From positions 62,001 through 126,000 of the forward strand of contig NZ_CP058580.1 in assembly GCF_013402875.1 (NCBI RefSeq): a DNA stretch of 64,000 bases. Reading direction: 5' to 3'. Shown piece by piece: positions 8,452-17,160 of the stretch (positions within the stretch are counted from its first letter, which is position 1; each line of letters starts with the position of its first letter). The position numbers and the translations under genes were made by a program. Below the pieces are notes generated by a model. The model made no database searches and was not told the origin of the DNA. It saw nothing but the letters and a program-made list of their open reading frames with translations. Source of the stretch: Halorarum salinum (GTDB lineage Archaea > Halobacteriota > Halobacteria > Halobacteriales > Haloferacaceae).

Positions 8452-9660
8452 ATGAACGACGAGGGAGGCGGACGGGCGGTCGCGGGCCACCGCGTCGGCT
8501 GGTGGGCGTTCGTCCTCGCGCTCGGGGCCGTCGCGGCGTACATCGCCCACTCGCTGATCGGCCTGCTGGTGCTGGGCGTCTTCGGTTACTACGCCACCCG
8601 GCCGATCTGTCGACGCCTCGCAGGGGTCGTCGACTCGGACGCGCTCGCGGCCGGCGCGACCGTGCTGCTCGTCCTGGTTCCGATCCTGTTCGTCGGCTTC
8701 TACGCAGGGTTCCAGATCGTCCAGCAGGCCGGGCAGTTCCTCGGCGGAACCCCGGCCTCGCTCCCGCTCCCCGGGGGGATCGACCTCGACGCGATCCCCG
8801 CAGACAGCCGACGGGCCGCCGAGTCCGCGATCCGGAACCCCGGGCAGTTCCTCTCGAACCCGCGGGAGACGACGCGGTCGGTGGTCGAACTCGGCCTCGC
8901 CGCGCTCTCGGCGCTCGTCGGGGCACTCCTGCTCGCCTCGCTCGCGGTCACGCTCTCGTACTTCCTGCTGGCGAACGACGACGCGCTCGCGGAGGGGCTC
9001 CGCCGGCTGTTCGGCGGACGGGACACCGCGGCCTACGCCTACGCGACGGCGGTCGACGAGGACCTGGAGTCGGTCTTCTTCGGCAACCTCCTGTTCGTCC
9101 TCGCCATGACCCTCGTAGCGGCGGCGACCTACTGGGGGACGAACCTCGTCGCGCCGGAGGGGCTCCGGGTTCCGATGCCGTTCGTCCTGGCGTTCCTCAC
9201 CGGCGTCGCCAGCCTCGTCCCCCTCGTCGTCGGCAAGGTCGTCTACGTCCCGGTCGTCGCCTACCTGGGGGTCCGGGCGTACCTGCTCGACGGGAGTCAG
9301 GCCGTCTTCGTCGGCGGCCTGCTCGTCGTCTACTTCCTCCTGCTGGACGTCCTCCCGCAGACGTTCCTGCAGCCGGTCATCACGGGTCGGACGATCGACA
9401 AGATGCTGCTGCTGTTCGCGTACCTGCTCGGGCCGGTGCTGTTCGGCTGGTACGGCTTCTTCCTCCTCCCGATCCTGTTCGTCCTGATGCTCGAGACGGT
9501 TCGCATCGTCCTGCCCGAACTCGTCCACGGCGAACCGCTCACGCCGACGGCGTCGATGGGCGAGTCCGCCGGGGCCGACCCCGAACCGCCGGAGCGGTCG
9601 GAGCCTCCGGACGGCGCCGACGGGGCGGCCGAGGACGGGGCCGAGCCCGATTCCGAGTAG
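8452..9660 (+). CDS. AI-2E family transporter (YdiK/PerM-like permease)
   Basis: A 402-residue membrane protein with about seven to eight helices. The large extracytoplasmic loop with 'FLGGTPASLPLPGGIDLDAIPADSRR' and the later 'GVASLVPLVVGKVVYVPVV' and 'LQPVITGRTIDKMLLLFAYLLGPVLFGWYGFFLLPIL' segments are characteristic of the AI-2E/UPF0118 exporter family. Residues after about 360 form an acidic hydrophilic tail. The ATG fits the start of the first helix after a short polar N-terminus. Members have been linked to export of small molecules or to Na+/H+ exchange; the substrate here is unknown. It stands alone. Confidence 0.88.
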   Translation: MNDEGGGRAVAGHRVGWWAFVLALGAVAAYIAHSLIGLLVLGVFGYYATRPICRRLAGVVDSDALAAGATVLLVLVPILFVGFYAGFQIVQQAGQFLGGTPASLPLPGGIDLDAIPADSRRAAESAIRNPGQFLSNPRETTRSVVELGLAALSALVGALLLASLAVTLSYFLLANDDALAEGLRRLFGGRDTAAYAYATAVDEDLESVFFGNLLFVLAMTLVAAATYWGTNLVAPEGLRVPMPFVLAFLTGVASLVPLVVGKVVYVPVVAYLGVRAYLLDGSQAVFVGGLLVVYFLLLDVLPQTFLQPVITGRTIDKMLLLFAYLLGPVLFGWYGFFLLPILFVLMLETVRIVLPELVHGEPLTPTASMGESAGADPEPPERSEPPDGADGAAEDGAEPDSE

Positions 9661-9717
9661 CGGCGGGCCGGACGGGGAGCGTCCCGTCGGGTCGCGTAGG
9701 TTCCCCTGCCCCCCGTC

Positions 9718-11559
9718 TCACTCCTCGGGCGTCTCGGTTTCCGTCTCGGTCTCGGTTTCCGTCTCCGTCCCGTCCTCCTCGGGGGTCCCGGCCGGGGTCC
9801 CGTCGCCGCTCGGCGTCCCGCCCTCCCCGGGCGGGACGAGCCTGACGACGCGGCCGGTGTCGCCCTGCGGGACGCCCTCCTCGTTGACGAGGACGTACAG
9901 CTCCCCGTCGTTGTCGCGGCCGAACATGCGGACGAAGTACTCGAAGTCCTCCGGGAGCACGAGCTCCTCCATCTCCCACAGTCGCTCGCGCGGCACTTCG
10001 CCCTCGTCGGCGCTCCCGGGGGTTCTGGTCACGTCGCCGCCGGGGGTGGTCTTGCCCGGCGGCGTCTCCGTCCCGTCGCCGGGCGTGGCGCCCATGCCGT
10101 CCTCCGGGGTGCCGTCCATCCCGGCGCCGCCGGTCGGCGTGCCGGGCGTCGCGTCACCGCCCCCGGGCGTCGTCGCGGCGCCACCCTCGCCGAAGTCCTC
10201 GGGGGGCGTCGCGGCGAGGACGCGACCCTGGGGCTCGCTCCGCCGGGGGTCCCTCGTCCACTCGCCGAACACGTACTTCCCCTCGAGGTCCGGGATCGTG
10301 TCGTTCTCGTACCGGTGGCCGCCGACGATGACGATGCCCTCGAACTCGCCCTGGTAGACGTGCGGGTACTCGACGATCGGGTCCCGCAACGGGGCGCCGT
10401 CGTACGGCGGCTCGTCGGGCGCCGTGTCGGGGCACTGGGCGTTGGGGTCGACCTGGCTCGGGTTCTCCGTGCTGAAACAGTGGGTGCCCTCCTTCACGTT
10501 CCAGCCGTAGTTGCCGCCCGCCTCGACGACGTTCGCCTCCTCCCAGAGGTCCTGGCCGGCGTCGGCGACGAACAGGTTCCCCTCGCCGTCGAAGGAGATG
10601 CCGAAGGGGTTGCGGAACCCGTACGCGTAGATCTCGTCCAGCCCGGGGTTGTCCGCCCCGGCGAACGGGTTGTCCTCCGGGATGCCGTAGTTCGCCCCGC
10701 CGTCCCCGTCGCCGCCGTCGACGTCGATGCGGACGACGTCGCCGAGCAGGTTCGACTCGACGTCCTGGCCGTTGCCGCCCCCGTTGGCGTCGTACCAGTC
10801 GTCGACGTGGCCGAGCATGTCGTCGTTGGCGCCGCCGCCGTCGCCCATCGGGATGTAGAGGTAGCCGTCCGGCCCGAACGCGATCGGACCGGCGTCGTGG
10901 TTGTACTGCGGAGACGGGAAGGTGATGATCTGGGTCTCGCTCTCCGGGTCCCCGCTCCCGAGGTCGTCGTCCGCCTGGAACTCCGAGACGACCTCGATGT
11001 GGTCCCAGTTCATCTCCTGCAGTTCGTCGCTCGGCGGCGCGCTGTAGTGGAGGTAGAAGCGGCCGTTCTCCTGGAAGTCTGGGTGGAACTCAACGCCGAG
11101 CAGGCCACGCTCGTCGTAGTCGCCGCTCCGGTCGGCGTACTGCCCGAAGAACTCCCCCAGGGTGATCATCCGGTCGCTCACGTCGATGAACGGCTCCTCC
11201 TGGCGTCCCTCGTCGGGGGTGACGACCCACAGTTCCCCCGTCTGGTCCGCCACGAAGTACCGCTCCTCGTCCTCGTCGGCCACCGCGAAGTCGGTCGGCG
11301 CCGTCATCCCCTCGGCGACGACCTCGTAGCCGACTTCGGCGCCCGGTTCGAAGAAGCCCGTCCCCTGCTGTGCCGACGCGCTCGCCCCCCCGAACGGCGC
11401 CAGGTCGCCCGACGACGCGATGCCGGCGCCGACCCCGGTCGCCGCCGCCGCGCCGAGCACGCGTCGCCGCGACGTCGTCCACCTCCCGCCGTCGTCCTCG
11501 TCCGTGTACTCGTCCGCCCGTTCCTCGGACCGGTCGCTGGGTTGGCTGTCACTTGGCAT
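9718..11559 (-). CDS. Tat-exported PQQ-dependent sugar dehydrogenase-like protein
   Basis: A 613-residue paralogue of the propeller domain encoded at 5545-7395. After an acidic leader, 'TSRRRVLGAAAATGVGAG' is a clear Tat signal, so the enzyme works outside the cytoplasm. The propeller carries 'DERGLLGVEFHPDF', 'NHDAGPIAFGPDGYLYIPMGDGGG', 'NYGIPEDNPF' and 'GFRNPFGISFD'. Between propeller blades sits a glycine/threonine/proline insert of about 70 residues, and the protein ends in a glutamate/threonine run ('TETETETETETPEE'). It probably oxidises an aldose or related compound with PQQ; cofactor and substrate are inferred. The start chosen is the ATG giving a standard pre-Tat leader; 14 further residues upstream are open. 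Confidence 0.88.
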   Translation of the reverse strand: MPSDSQPSDRSEERADEYTDEDDGGRWTTSRRRVLGAAAATGVGAGIASSGDLAPFGGASASAQQGTGFFEPGAEVGYEVVAEGMTAPTDFAVADEDEERYFVADQTGELWVVTPDEGRQEEPFIDVSDRMITLGEFFGQYADRSGDYDERGLLGVEFHPDFQENGRFYLHYSAPPSDELQEMNWDHIEVVSEFQADDDLGSGDPESETQIITFPSPQYNHDAGPIAFGPDGYLYIPMGDGGGANDDMLGHVDDWYDANGGGNGQDVESNLLGDVVRIDVDGGDGDGGANYGIPEDNPFAGADNPGLDEIYAYGFRNPFGISFDGEGNLFVADAGQDLWEEANVVEAGGNYGWNVKEGTHCFSTENPSQVDPNAQCPDTAPDEPPYDGAPLRDPIVEYPHVYQGEFEGIVIVGGHRYENDTIPDLEGKYVFGEWTRDPRRSEPQGRVLAATPPEDFGEGGAATTPGGGDATPGTPTGGAGMDGTPEDGMGATPGDGTETPPGKTTPGGDVTRTPGSADEGEVPRERLWEMEELVLPEDFEYFVRMFGRDNDGELYVLVNEEGVPQGDTGRVVRLVPPGEGGTPSGDGTPAGTPEEDGTETETETETETETPEE

Positions 11560-11586
11560 GACGGCATCGTGGGTCGTCCACGCCTG

Positions 11587-11600
11587 GTTTAAAAAATACA
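11587..11600 (-). promoter_or_regulatory. TATA box of the exported dehydrogenase gene
   Basis: On the minus strand this reads 'TGTATTTTTTAAAC', centred about 32 bases before the ATG. It is the most AT-rich stretch in the intergenic region and fits an archaeal promoter with a leaderless or very short leader. Confidence 0.55.
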
Positions 11601-11602
11601 CA

Positions 11603-12000
11603 CGTTCGTTCAGTTTTCATCGGTATGGCGTAACGAAGCGTTTCAAATCGCGCTAGTAACGAAACGACCCCTTACGCACCGCCCGGTCGGCCTCGCCGCC
11701 CTGTCAGCCGGGGTTCGCTTACTCGCTCGAGTGGCCGGACCTACTCCCGCTAGCGCTGGAGTACGTCCACGAACGTCGCCCGTCACGGCGGCGAACCGCC
11801 GAAACGGGCCCGTCCGGAGCGCGCCACGCGACTACACGACGACGGGGCCAGCCGCGCCCGCCGGCCGTCTCGGCTCGAACGCGCCGGCCCCTCGTCGCTC
11901 CCCGCGTCGGTCGCTACGGCGGAAGCCGAATCGTGCGGCCGGGGGTCGTCCCCCGATTCCGGTGGAAACCGACATACGACGCGCCTAGTCCGGCATATTC
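11603..12000. other. Intergenic stretch without a supported gene
   Basis: About 400 bases of GC-rich DNA between two divergent promoters. The short open frame on the plus strand has no recognisable features and looks like noise. The right end has an AT-rich 'GGCATATTCAA' at 11992-12002, a possible upstream element for the halocyanin gene. Confidence 0.5.
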
Positions 12001-12042
12001 AACCCGAGTTATCTTCCCCCCACTCGTCGAATCCTGTCGCGT

Positions 12043-12669
12043 ATGAACCGACGAACCCTGTTACGACGGACCAGCGTGGCCGGAATCGGCATCGCGGCGC
12101 TCGCCGGCTGCTCCTCACCGGACGGCGGCGACGGGACGGAGCCCGCAGTGGATACTGAGACGGAAGAGGAGGAGGACGGCGAGGAGACGGAGACGGAGAT
12201 GGGCGAGGAGACGGAAGCCGGAGCGGGTGAGGGGACCGAGACGGAGATGGGCGAGGAGACGGAAGCCGGAGCGGGTGAGGGGACCGAGACGGAGATGGGC
12301 GAGGAGACCGGAACGGCGGAAGGAACGGACGCGGCAGGCGGCGCCGGCGGGGGCGGCAACGCGTACGAGTTCAACGGCGTGACCGAGGCGTGGATGGGCG
12401 TCTCCCCGTCCGAGATCGAGGGCGAGGAGAACCCGACGCTCCAGCTCACGGCGGGCGAGGAGTACGAGGTGACCTGGACGAACGGGGACGGGGTGGCCCA
12501 CGACTTCACCATCCAGGACTCGGACGGGAACAACCTGGAACAGACCGACCTGATCTCCGAGGAGGGCCAGTCGGCGACGCTCACGTTCACCGCCTCCGAG
12601 GAGATGACCACGTACATCTGTACGGTCCACCCGAACACGATGGTCGGCGACCTCGAAGTGAGTGCGTAG
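12043..12669 (+). CDS. Halocyanin-like blue copper lipoprotein
   Basis: A 208-residue cupredoxin. The N-terminus 'NRRTLLRRTSVAGIGIAALAGCSS' region combines a twin-arginine motif with a lipobox, so the mature protein should be anchored outside the membrane. Residues about 30-105 are an acidic linker containing a tandemly repeated 16-residue block. The C-terminal ~100 residues are the copper domain, with the first histidine ligand in 'VAHDFTI' and the remaining Cys-His-Met ligands in 'YICTVHPNTM'. It would shuttle electrons as a membrane-bound plastocyanin analogue; its partners are unknown, though the Tat-exported dehydrogenase next door is divergent from it. Confidence 0.93.
   Translation: MNRRTLLRRTSVAGIGIAALAGCSSPDGGDGTEPAVDTETEEEEDGEETETEMGEETEAGAGEGTETEMGEETEAGAGEGTETEMGEETGTAEGTDAAGGAGGGGNAYEFNGVTEAWMGVSPSEIEGEENPTLQLTAGEEYEVTWTNGDGVAHDFTIQDSDGNNLEQTDLISEEGQSATLTFTASEEMTTYICTVHPNTMVGDLEVSA
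12190..12308 (+). repeat. 48-bp in-frame tandem repeat in the halocyanin linker
   Basis: Two exact 48-base copies (12190-12237 and 12238-12285) and the first ~23 bases of a third. Each encodes the 16 residues ETEMGEETEAGAGEGT. Perfect identity at the DNA level indicates recent slippage or recombination. Confidence 0.95.
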
Positions 12670-12834
12670 GCACCCGAACTCGGTTTTCCACGGTCGCACC
12701 TCGCCGTCCCGTGCGTTACGGCCGGAGTCGGCGACCGTCACGCCCCGGCGTGTGCCCGCGAGGAACGCTAAGTCCACGGCGGCCGAACCGACGGCCGTGA
12801 TGGTAACCGAACGACCCCGACGGAGGACGCCCCG

Positions 12835-13791
12835 ATGACCGCGCTCGGCTACTCGCTGATCGGCGAGGAGCACGGCCCCGACGAACTCGTCGAGACGGCC
12901 GCGCGCGCCGAGGACGTCGGCTTCGAGTTCGCGCTCGTCTCGGACCACTTCCACCCGTGGCTCGAGAGCCAGGGGCACAGCCCGTTCGTCTGGAGCACGA
13001 TCGGCGGCATCGCGCGCGAGACGACGGACCTGGAGGTCGGCACGGGGGTGACGTGCCCCCTGTTCCGGATCCACCCGGCCATCGTCGCGCAGGCGGCGGC
13101 GACGGTCGCGACGATGCTCCCGGACCGCTTCTTCCTCGGCGTCGGGACGGGCGAGAACCTGAACGAGCACGTGCTCGGCGACCGGTTCCCGCCGCACGAC
13201 GTTCGGCTCGAGCGGCTGGCGGAGGCCGTCGAGGTCATCCGCGGGCTCTGGACGGGCGAGGAGTACTCCCACCGCGGCGACGGCTACACCGTCGAGAACG
13301 CGAAGCTGTACACGGTCCCCGACGACCCGCCGCCGATACACGTGGCCGCCTCCGGTCCGGGGACGGCGAGCGCCGCGGGCGAGTTCGGCGACGGCTTCAT
13401 CGGCACGTCCCCGGACCCGGACCTGCTCGCGGAGTTCCGCGAGGCGGGATCGGGCGACCGCCCGGCGTACGGGCAGGTCACGGTCTGCTGGGACGAGTCG
13501 ACGGACGAGGCGCGGCGGGTCGCACACGAGCGGTGGCGAAACGCCGCGCTCCCCGGCGAACTCGGGCAGGTACTCCCGACGCCCGCCCACTTCGAGCAGG
13601 CGACTGAACTGGTCGAACCGGACGACGTCGCCGAGTCGGTCGTCTGCGGCCCCGACGCGGACGACCACGTCGAACGGATCGGGGCGTTCGTCGACGCGGG
13701 GTACGATCACGTCTCGGTCCATCAGGTCGGACCTCGCCAGGAGGAGTGCCTGGAGTTCTACGAGTCGGAGGTGCTCCCCTCGTTCGGGTGA
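12835..13791 (+). CDS. F420-dependent LLM-family oxidoreductase
   Basis: A 318-residue luciferase-like TIM-barrel protein. It starts 'LGYSLIGEEHGPDELVETA' and continues with 'FALVSDHFHPW', 'VGTGVTCP...HPAIVAQAAATVATM', 'FFLGVGTGENLNEHV' and 'PPIHVAASGPG', the pattern of the F420-dependent glucose-6-phosphate-dehydrogenase-like subgroup. Haloarchaea make F420, so hydride transfer from or to F420 is likely; the substrate is unknown. The ATG is preceded by 'CGGAGGACG', a plausible ribosome-binding site. It is convergent with the formate-dehydrogenase-type gene. Confidence 0.87.
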   Translation: MTALGYSLIGEEHGPDELVETAARAEDVGFEFALVSDHFHPWLESQGHSPFVWSTIGGIARETTDLEVGTGVTCPLFRIHPAIVAQAAATVATMLPDRFFLGVGTGENLNEHVLGDRFPPHDVRLERLAEAVEVIRGLWTGEEYSHRGDGYTVENAKLYTVPDDPPPIHVAASGPGTASAAGEFGDGFIGTSPDPDLLAEFREAGSGDRPAYGQVTVCWDESTDEARRVAHERWRNAALPGELGQVLPTPAHFEQATELVEPDDVAESVVCGPDADDHVERIGAFVDAGYDHVSVHQVGPRQEECLEFYESEVLPSFG

Positions 13792-13833
13792 GACGGGCGG
13801 CCGGCAGGACGGCCGGCCGACCGGGGACGCGGC

Positions 13834-15942
13834 TCAGTCGTCGGCAGGCGTCTCGGGGTCCGCCGGCTCGACGCCGACCTCTATCTCCGCGGCGGCGGCC
13901 TTGTACTCGGGGATCTTCGCCCGCTCGTCGAGCACGTCGTTCGTCAGGCGGTTGGCCGAGGCGGCGGCGAAGTGGGGCGTCGTCCAGATCGACCCCTCCT
14001 TGATTGCCTCGGTGACGTTCGCGCGCACCGTGATCTCGCCGCGCCGCGACCGGATCGTGACGTCCTCGCCGTCCGAGACGCCGTAGCGTTCGGCGTCGTT
14101 GGGGTGGATGTCGACGAAGTTCTCCGGGTGCTGCCGGTTCAGCGTCGGCGAGCGCCGGCTCATCGTCCCGGTGTTGTAGTGCTCCTCCAGGCGCGCGGTC
14201 GTGAGGATCATCGGGTACTCCTCGTCGGGCGTCTCCCTGGGCGGCTGGTGGCGCACGCCCTCGATGTGCCCGAGCCCGCTCTCGGTGTCGAACGACTCCT
14301 CGTAGAGGTACGGGTCGCCCTCGTCCCCCGGCTCGTAACACGGCCAGTGGATCCCCTCCTCGCCCAGCAGGTCGTAGGTCATCCCGTGGTAGCTCGGACA
14401 GACCTGCCGTAGCTCCTCGAAGACGTCCTCGGGGTCCTCGAAGTCGAACCCCTCGCCGAACAGTCGGGTCCCGACCTCCGAGACGATCTCGAGGTCGTGT
14501 TTCGTGTTCCCGTGGACCTTCCGGACGGGCCGCATCCGCTGGACCCGCCGGTCGGTGTTCGTGACGGTGCCGCCGCGCTCGGCCCAGGTCGTCGCCGGGA
14601 GGATGACGTCGGCGTACTTGGCCGTCTCGGTCATGAAGATGTCCTGGGCGACGATGAACTCCAGTTCCCGAAGGCGCTCCTCGACCCGGTTACCGTCGGG
14701 TTCGGACATCACGGGGTTCTCGCCCATGATGTACAGTCCGGCGACGGTGTCGCCTGCCGCGCGGGTGATCTCGACGTTCGTCAGGCCGGGTTCGGGCGGC
14801 ACCTCGAACCCCCAGACGGCCTCGACCGACTTTCGGGCCTCGTCGTCGTCGACGGGCTGGTAGCCGGGGAGAACGTTCGGCATTGCGCCGACGTCGCAGG
14901 TTCCCTGGACGTTGTTCTGGCCGCGCAGCGGGTTCACGCCGGTGCCGGGCCGCCCGACGTTGCCGGTGACGAGCGCGAGGTTGATCTCGTTCTGGACGTT
15001 GTCGACTCCGCAGGTGTGCTGGCTCATCCCCATCCCCGTGAAGATGGCCGCGTTGTTGGCCATGGCGTACTTCTCGGCCGCGAGCTCGATGTCCTCTAGC
15101 GGAACGCCGCACTGCTCTGCGGCCTCCTCCCTGTCGAAGTCCGCGAGCGTCTCCTCCAGGTGCTCGAACCCCTCGGTGCGCTCGGCGACGAACTCCTCGT
15201 CGATCCAGCCGTTCTCCAGCACCGTCTTGATCACGACGTTCAACAGCGGGATGTCGGTCCCGGGGTTCAACTGGAGGTGCATGTGGCGGTCGGTCTCCTC
15301 GATCTGGAACGACCGCGTGGTCTTGTTCGCGTGCGGATCGACCTGGATGACGGTCGCCCCCTCCAGGACGGCCTGCCGGAAGTACTGGCTGTTGGCGATG
15401 GGGTGCTGCTCGCCGGGGTTGGCACCCTGGATCCAGAAGACGTCCGCGGCCTCCTCCAGATCCGCCATGCTGTTGGTCATCGCGCCCGCGCCGAGGCTGG
15501 TCCGGAGGGCCCAGACCGTCGAGGCGTGACACATCCTGGTACAGTTGTCGACGTTGTTGGTGCCGTACCGGCGGGCGAGCTTCTGGAGGAGGTAGTTCTC
15601 CTCGTTCATCGTCTTCGAGGACCCGAAAAAGCCCATCGCGTCCGGCCCGTGTTCCTCGCGGATGCGCTCTAGCTCCCCCACGACGCGATCGAAGGCCTCC
15701 CCCCAGGACGCCTCGCGGAACTCGCCGTCCTCCTTGACGAGCGGGTCCGTCAGCCGGTCCTCGTGGTCGACGACCTCGGTCGCCGCGCCGCCCTTGATGC
15801 AGATGCGGCCCTCGTTGACCGGGGCGTCACCCCACGGCACGAAGCGCATGTCGCCGGGCTTCGCTCCGGGCTGTACCTTGATTCCACAGCCCACGCCACA
15901 GTACGGGCAGATGGTCTTGACGGCCTCCTGTTCTTCCGTCAT
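13834..15942 (-). CDS. fdhF: Formate dehydrogenase-type molybdopterin oxidoreductase, catalytic subunit
   Basis: A 702-residue enzyme, close to the 715 residues of E. coli FdhF. The N-terminal [4Fe-4S] site is visible as 'CPYCGVGCGIKV' with the fourth cysteine in 'GRICIKGG'. The catalytic motif reads 'NCTRMCHASTVWAL': a cysteine sits where the selenocysteine enzymes have Sec, followed by the conserved histidine. Downstream are the pterin-binding segments ('NPGEQHPIANSQYFRQA', 'GVNPLRGQNNVQGTCDVGAMPN') and a C-terminal dinucleotide-binding domain. It would oxidise formate or reduce CO2. No beta subunit or electron-transfer gene is adjacent, so its partner is unknown. No Tat signal is present; it should be cytoplasmic. 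Confidence 0.88.
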   Translation of the reverse strand: MTEEQEAVKTICPYCGVGCGIKVQPGAKPGDMRFVPWGDAPVNEGRICIKGGAATEVVDHEDRLTDPLVKEDGEFREASWGEAFDRVVGELERIREEHGPDAMGFFGSSKTMNEENYLLQKLARRYGTNNVDNCTRMCHASTVWALRTSLGAGAMTNSMADLEEAADVFWIQGANPGEQHPIANSQYFRQAVLEGATVIQVDPHANKTTRSFQIEETDRHMHLQLNPGTDIPLLNVVIKTVLENGWIDEEFVAERTEGFEHLEETLADFDREEAAEQCGVPLEDIELAAEKYAMANNAAIFTGMGMSQHTCGVDNVQNEINLALVTGNVGRPGTGVNPLRGQNNVQGTCDVGAMPNVLPGYQPVDDDEARKSVEAVWGFEVPPEPGLTNVEITRAAGDTVAGLYIMGENPVMSEPDGNRVEERLRELEFIVAQDIFMTETAKYADVILPATTWAERGGTVTNTDRRVQRMRPVRKVHGNTKHDLEIVSEVGTRLFGEGFDFEDPEDVFEELRQVCPSYHGMTYDLLGEEGIHWPCYEPGDEGDPYLYEESFDTESGLGHIEGVRHQPPRETPDEEYPMILTTARLEEHYNTGTMSRRSPTLNRQHPENFVDIHPNDAERYGVSDGEDVTIRSRRGEITVRANVTEAIKEGSIWTTPHFAAASANRLTNDVLDERAKIPEYKAAAAEIEVGVEPADPETPADD

Positions 15943-16099
15943 TTTAAATACACCCTGACTACGTGTGTGTCGTCAGCGAACTACAAAAAACCTCCCGCCG
16001 AGAACGCGGTACGAGCGTTCGATGCCGACCCGCCTTCCGGTCGTGGGGGGGAAGGGCCGTCGTCGTTCGGCGAGGGAACGTTGACCATCGTGTGTCGCC

Positions 16100-16672
16100 A
16101 TGGTACGGACGATGGAGCTCACCCGTCCGGTCGTGACGAGGAAAGCCGAGGAGTACCGTCAGGAGGAACCCCTCTACGCCGTCGAGCAGGAGCAGGTCGA
16201 AACGCTCCCGGGGGCGTTCGCGGCGGGCGAGTTCGGCTGGCGGGACGCCGAGTGGGTCGTCAGGTGGTACTACCGCCGGTTCCTCGGCGAGTTCCCCGAT
16301 TCGGAACGCCGGGAGGTCGAAGACGGGTTCCGCGGAAACGACGACGAATCCGTTCGGGGGGCCATCGGGGACGCCGTCGCGGCGGACGGCGTCGCCGCGA
16401 TGCTCGAACCGCTGACGGGATTGGAGAGCGTCGACGTGCCGGTCGGGTCGGCGTTCCTGTTGTTCGTCGACCCCGAGTCGTACATCGTCGTCGGGGAGCG
16501 CGAGTGGAGCGTCCTCCGCGACGCCGGCGCGCTGGAGGACCCCTACCCCGGATCGCCGTCGGTCGGCGACTACGAGACGTACCTCGGGGCCTGCCAGGCG
16601 CTTTGTGACGACCTCGGCTGTGACATGTGGACGCTTTACCGGGCGCTCTGGCGGCTCTGGAAGGGGGAGTAG
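16100..16672 (+). CDS. Conserved haloarchaeal protein of unknown function
   Basis: A 190-residue soluble protein with no signal peptide. It has a helical, tryptophan-rich character: 'GEFGWRDAEWVVRWYYRRFLG' near residue 43, then 'VPVGSAFLLFVDPESYIVVGEREWSVL' and a C-terminal 'DMWTLYRALWRLWKGE'. Codon use and acidity match the genome, so it is a real gene. The start could be the first ATG used here or the second one 12 bases on. I do not recognise the family. Confidence 0.72.
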   Translation: MVRTMELTRPVVTRKAEEYRQEEPLYAVEQEQVETLPGAFAAGEFGWRDAEWVVRWYYRRFLGEFPDSERREVEDGFRGNDDESVRGAIGDAVAADGVAAMLEPLTGLESVDVPVGSAFLLFVDPESYIVVGEREWSVLRDAGALEDPYPGSPSVGDYETYLGACQALCDDLGCDMWTLYRALWRLWKGE

Positions 16673-17094
16673 GATCCGTCGTCCGTCTCGCGGCCGGCCG
16701 ACGGGAACCCTCTGCCTCGTTCCCATAGTCGCGAATCGTTCGCTCGGTACGGCTTCCGTTCCCGATCGAGGACGTGGCTGGGATCCCCCTGAAGAACCGA
16801 CGTTCGTGACACTCAGGGATCAATACGCCATCCGACCCGCATACGTATCCGTATGTCGTCATATGGGTCCCGGGTGGGGACACGAGTCGACCCGACGACG
16901 GGGCTTCCCGGCGGTTCGACTGGAGTCGGCGAGCGAGCGACCGGCGGTCCGTGTGGCCGAAAGGCGGCGTCGGCTACGCTTCGAGACCGCGTGGTCCCCA
17001 CGGACTCCCGTCCCCGTCCGGTCCACGGACTCGGGGAGAGTCGGGACGGTCGATCGTGGGGGCTGATCGACGGAGGCGACCGAGATATAATGTT
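16673..17094. other. Intergenic stretch without a supported gene
   Basis: Over 400 bases with only arginine-rich out-of-phase frames. Nothing resembling an RNA gene or repeat was seen. The right end leads into the AT-rich promoter of the formamidase gene. Confidence 0.5.
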
Positions 17095-17124
17095 ACATAC
17101 ATAATGCTTAAACGTTATTAACCT
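17095..17124 (+). promoter_or_regulatory. AT-rich promoter of formamidase
   Basis: A strikingly AT-rich block ('ACATACATAATGCTTAAACG' followed by 'TTATTAACC') 40-65 bases before the start codon. It includes the near-palindrome 'TTAAACGTTATTAA', which could serve as TATA box and operator. A purine-rich 'GGAAG' lies five bases before the ATG, so this gene may have a leadered mRNA with a Shine-Dalgarno site. Confidence 0.5.
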
Positions 17125-17160
17125 GAATCATTTCCTTGGGCGATCGTCCCGGAAGTACCC

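Noticed and set aside
15520-15545. Selenocysteine in the formate-dehydrogenase-type protein
   Set aside because: The catalytic codon is an ordinary cysteine codon and no in-frame stop interrupts the motif.
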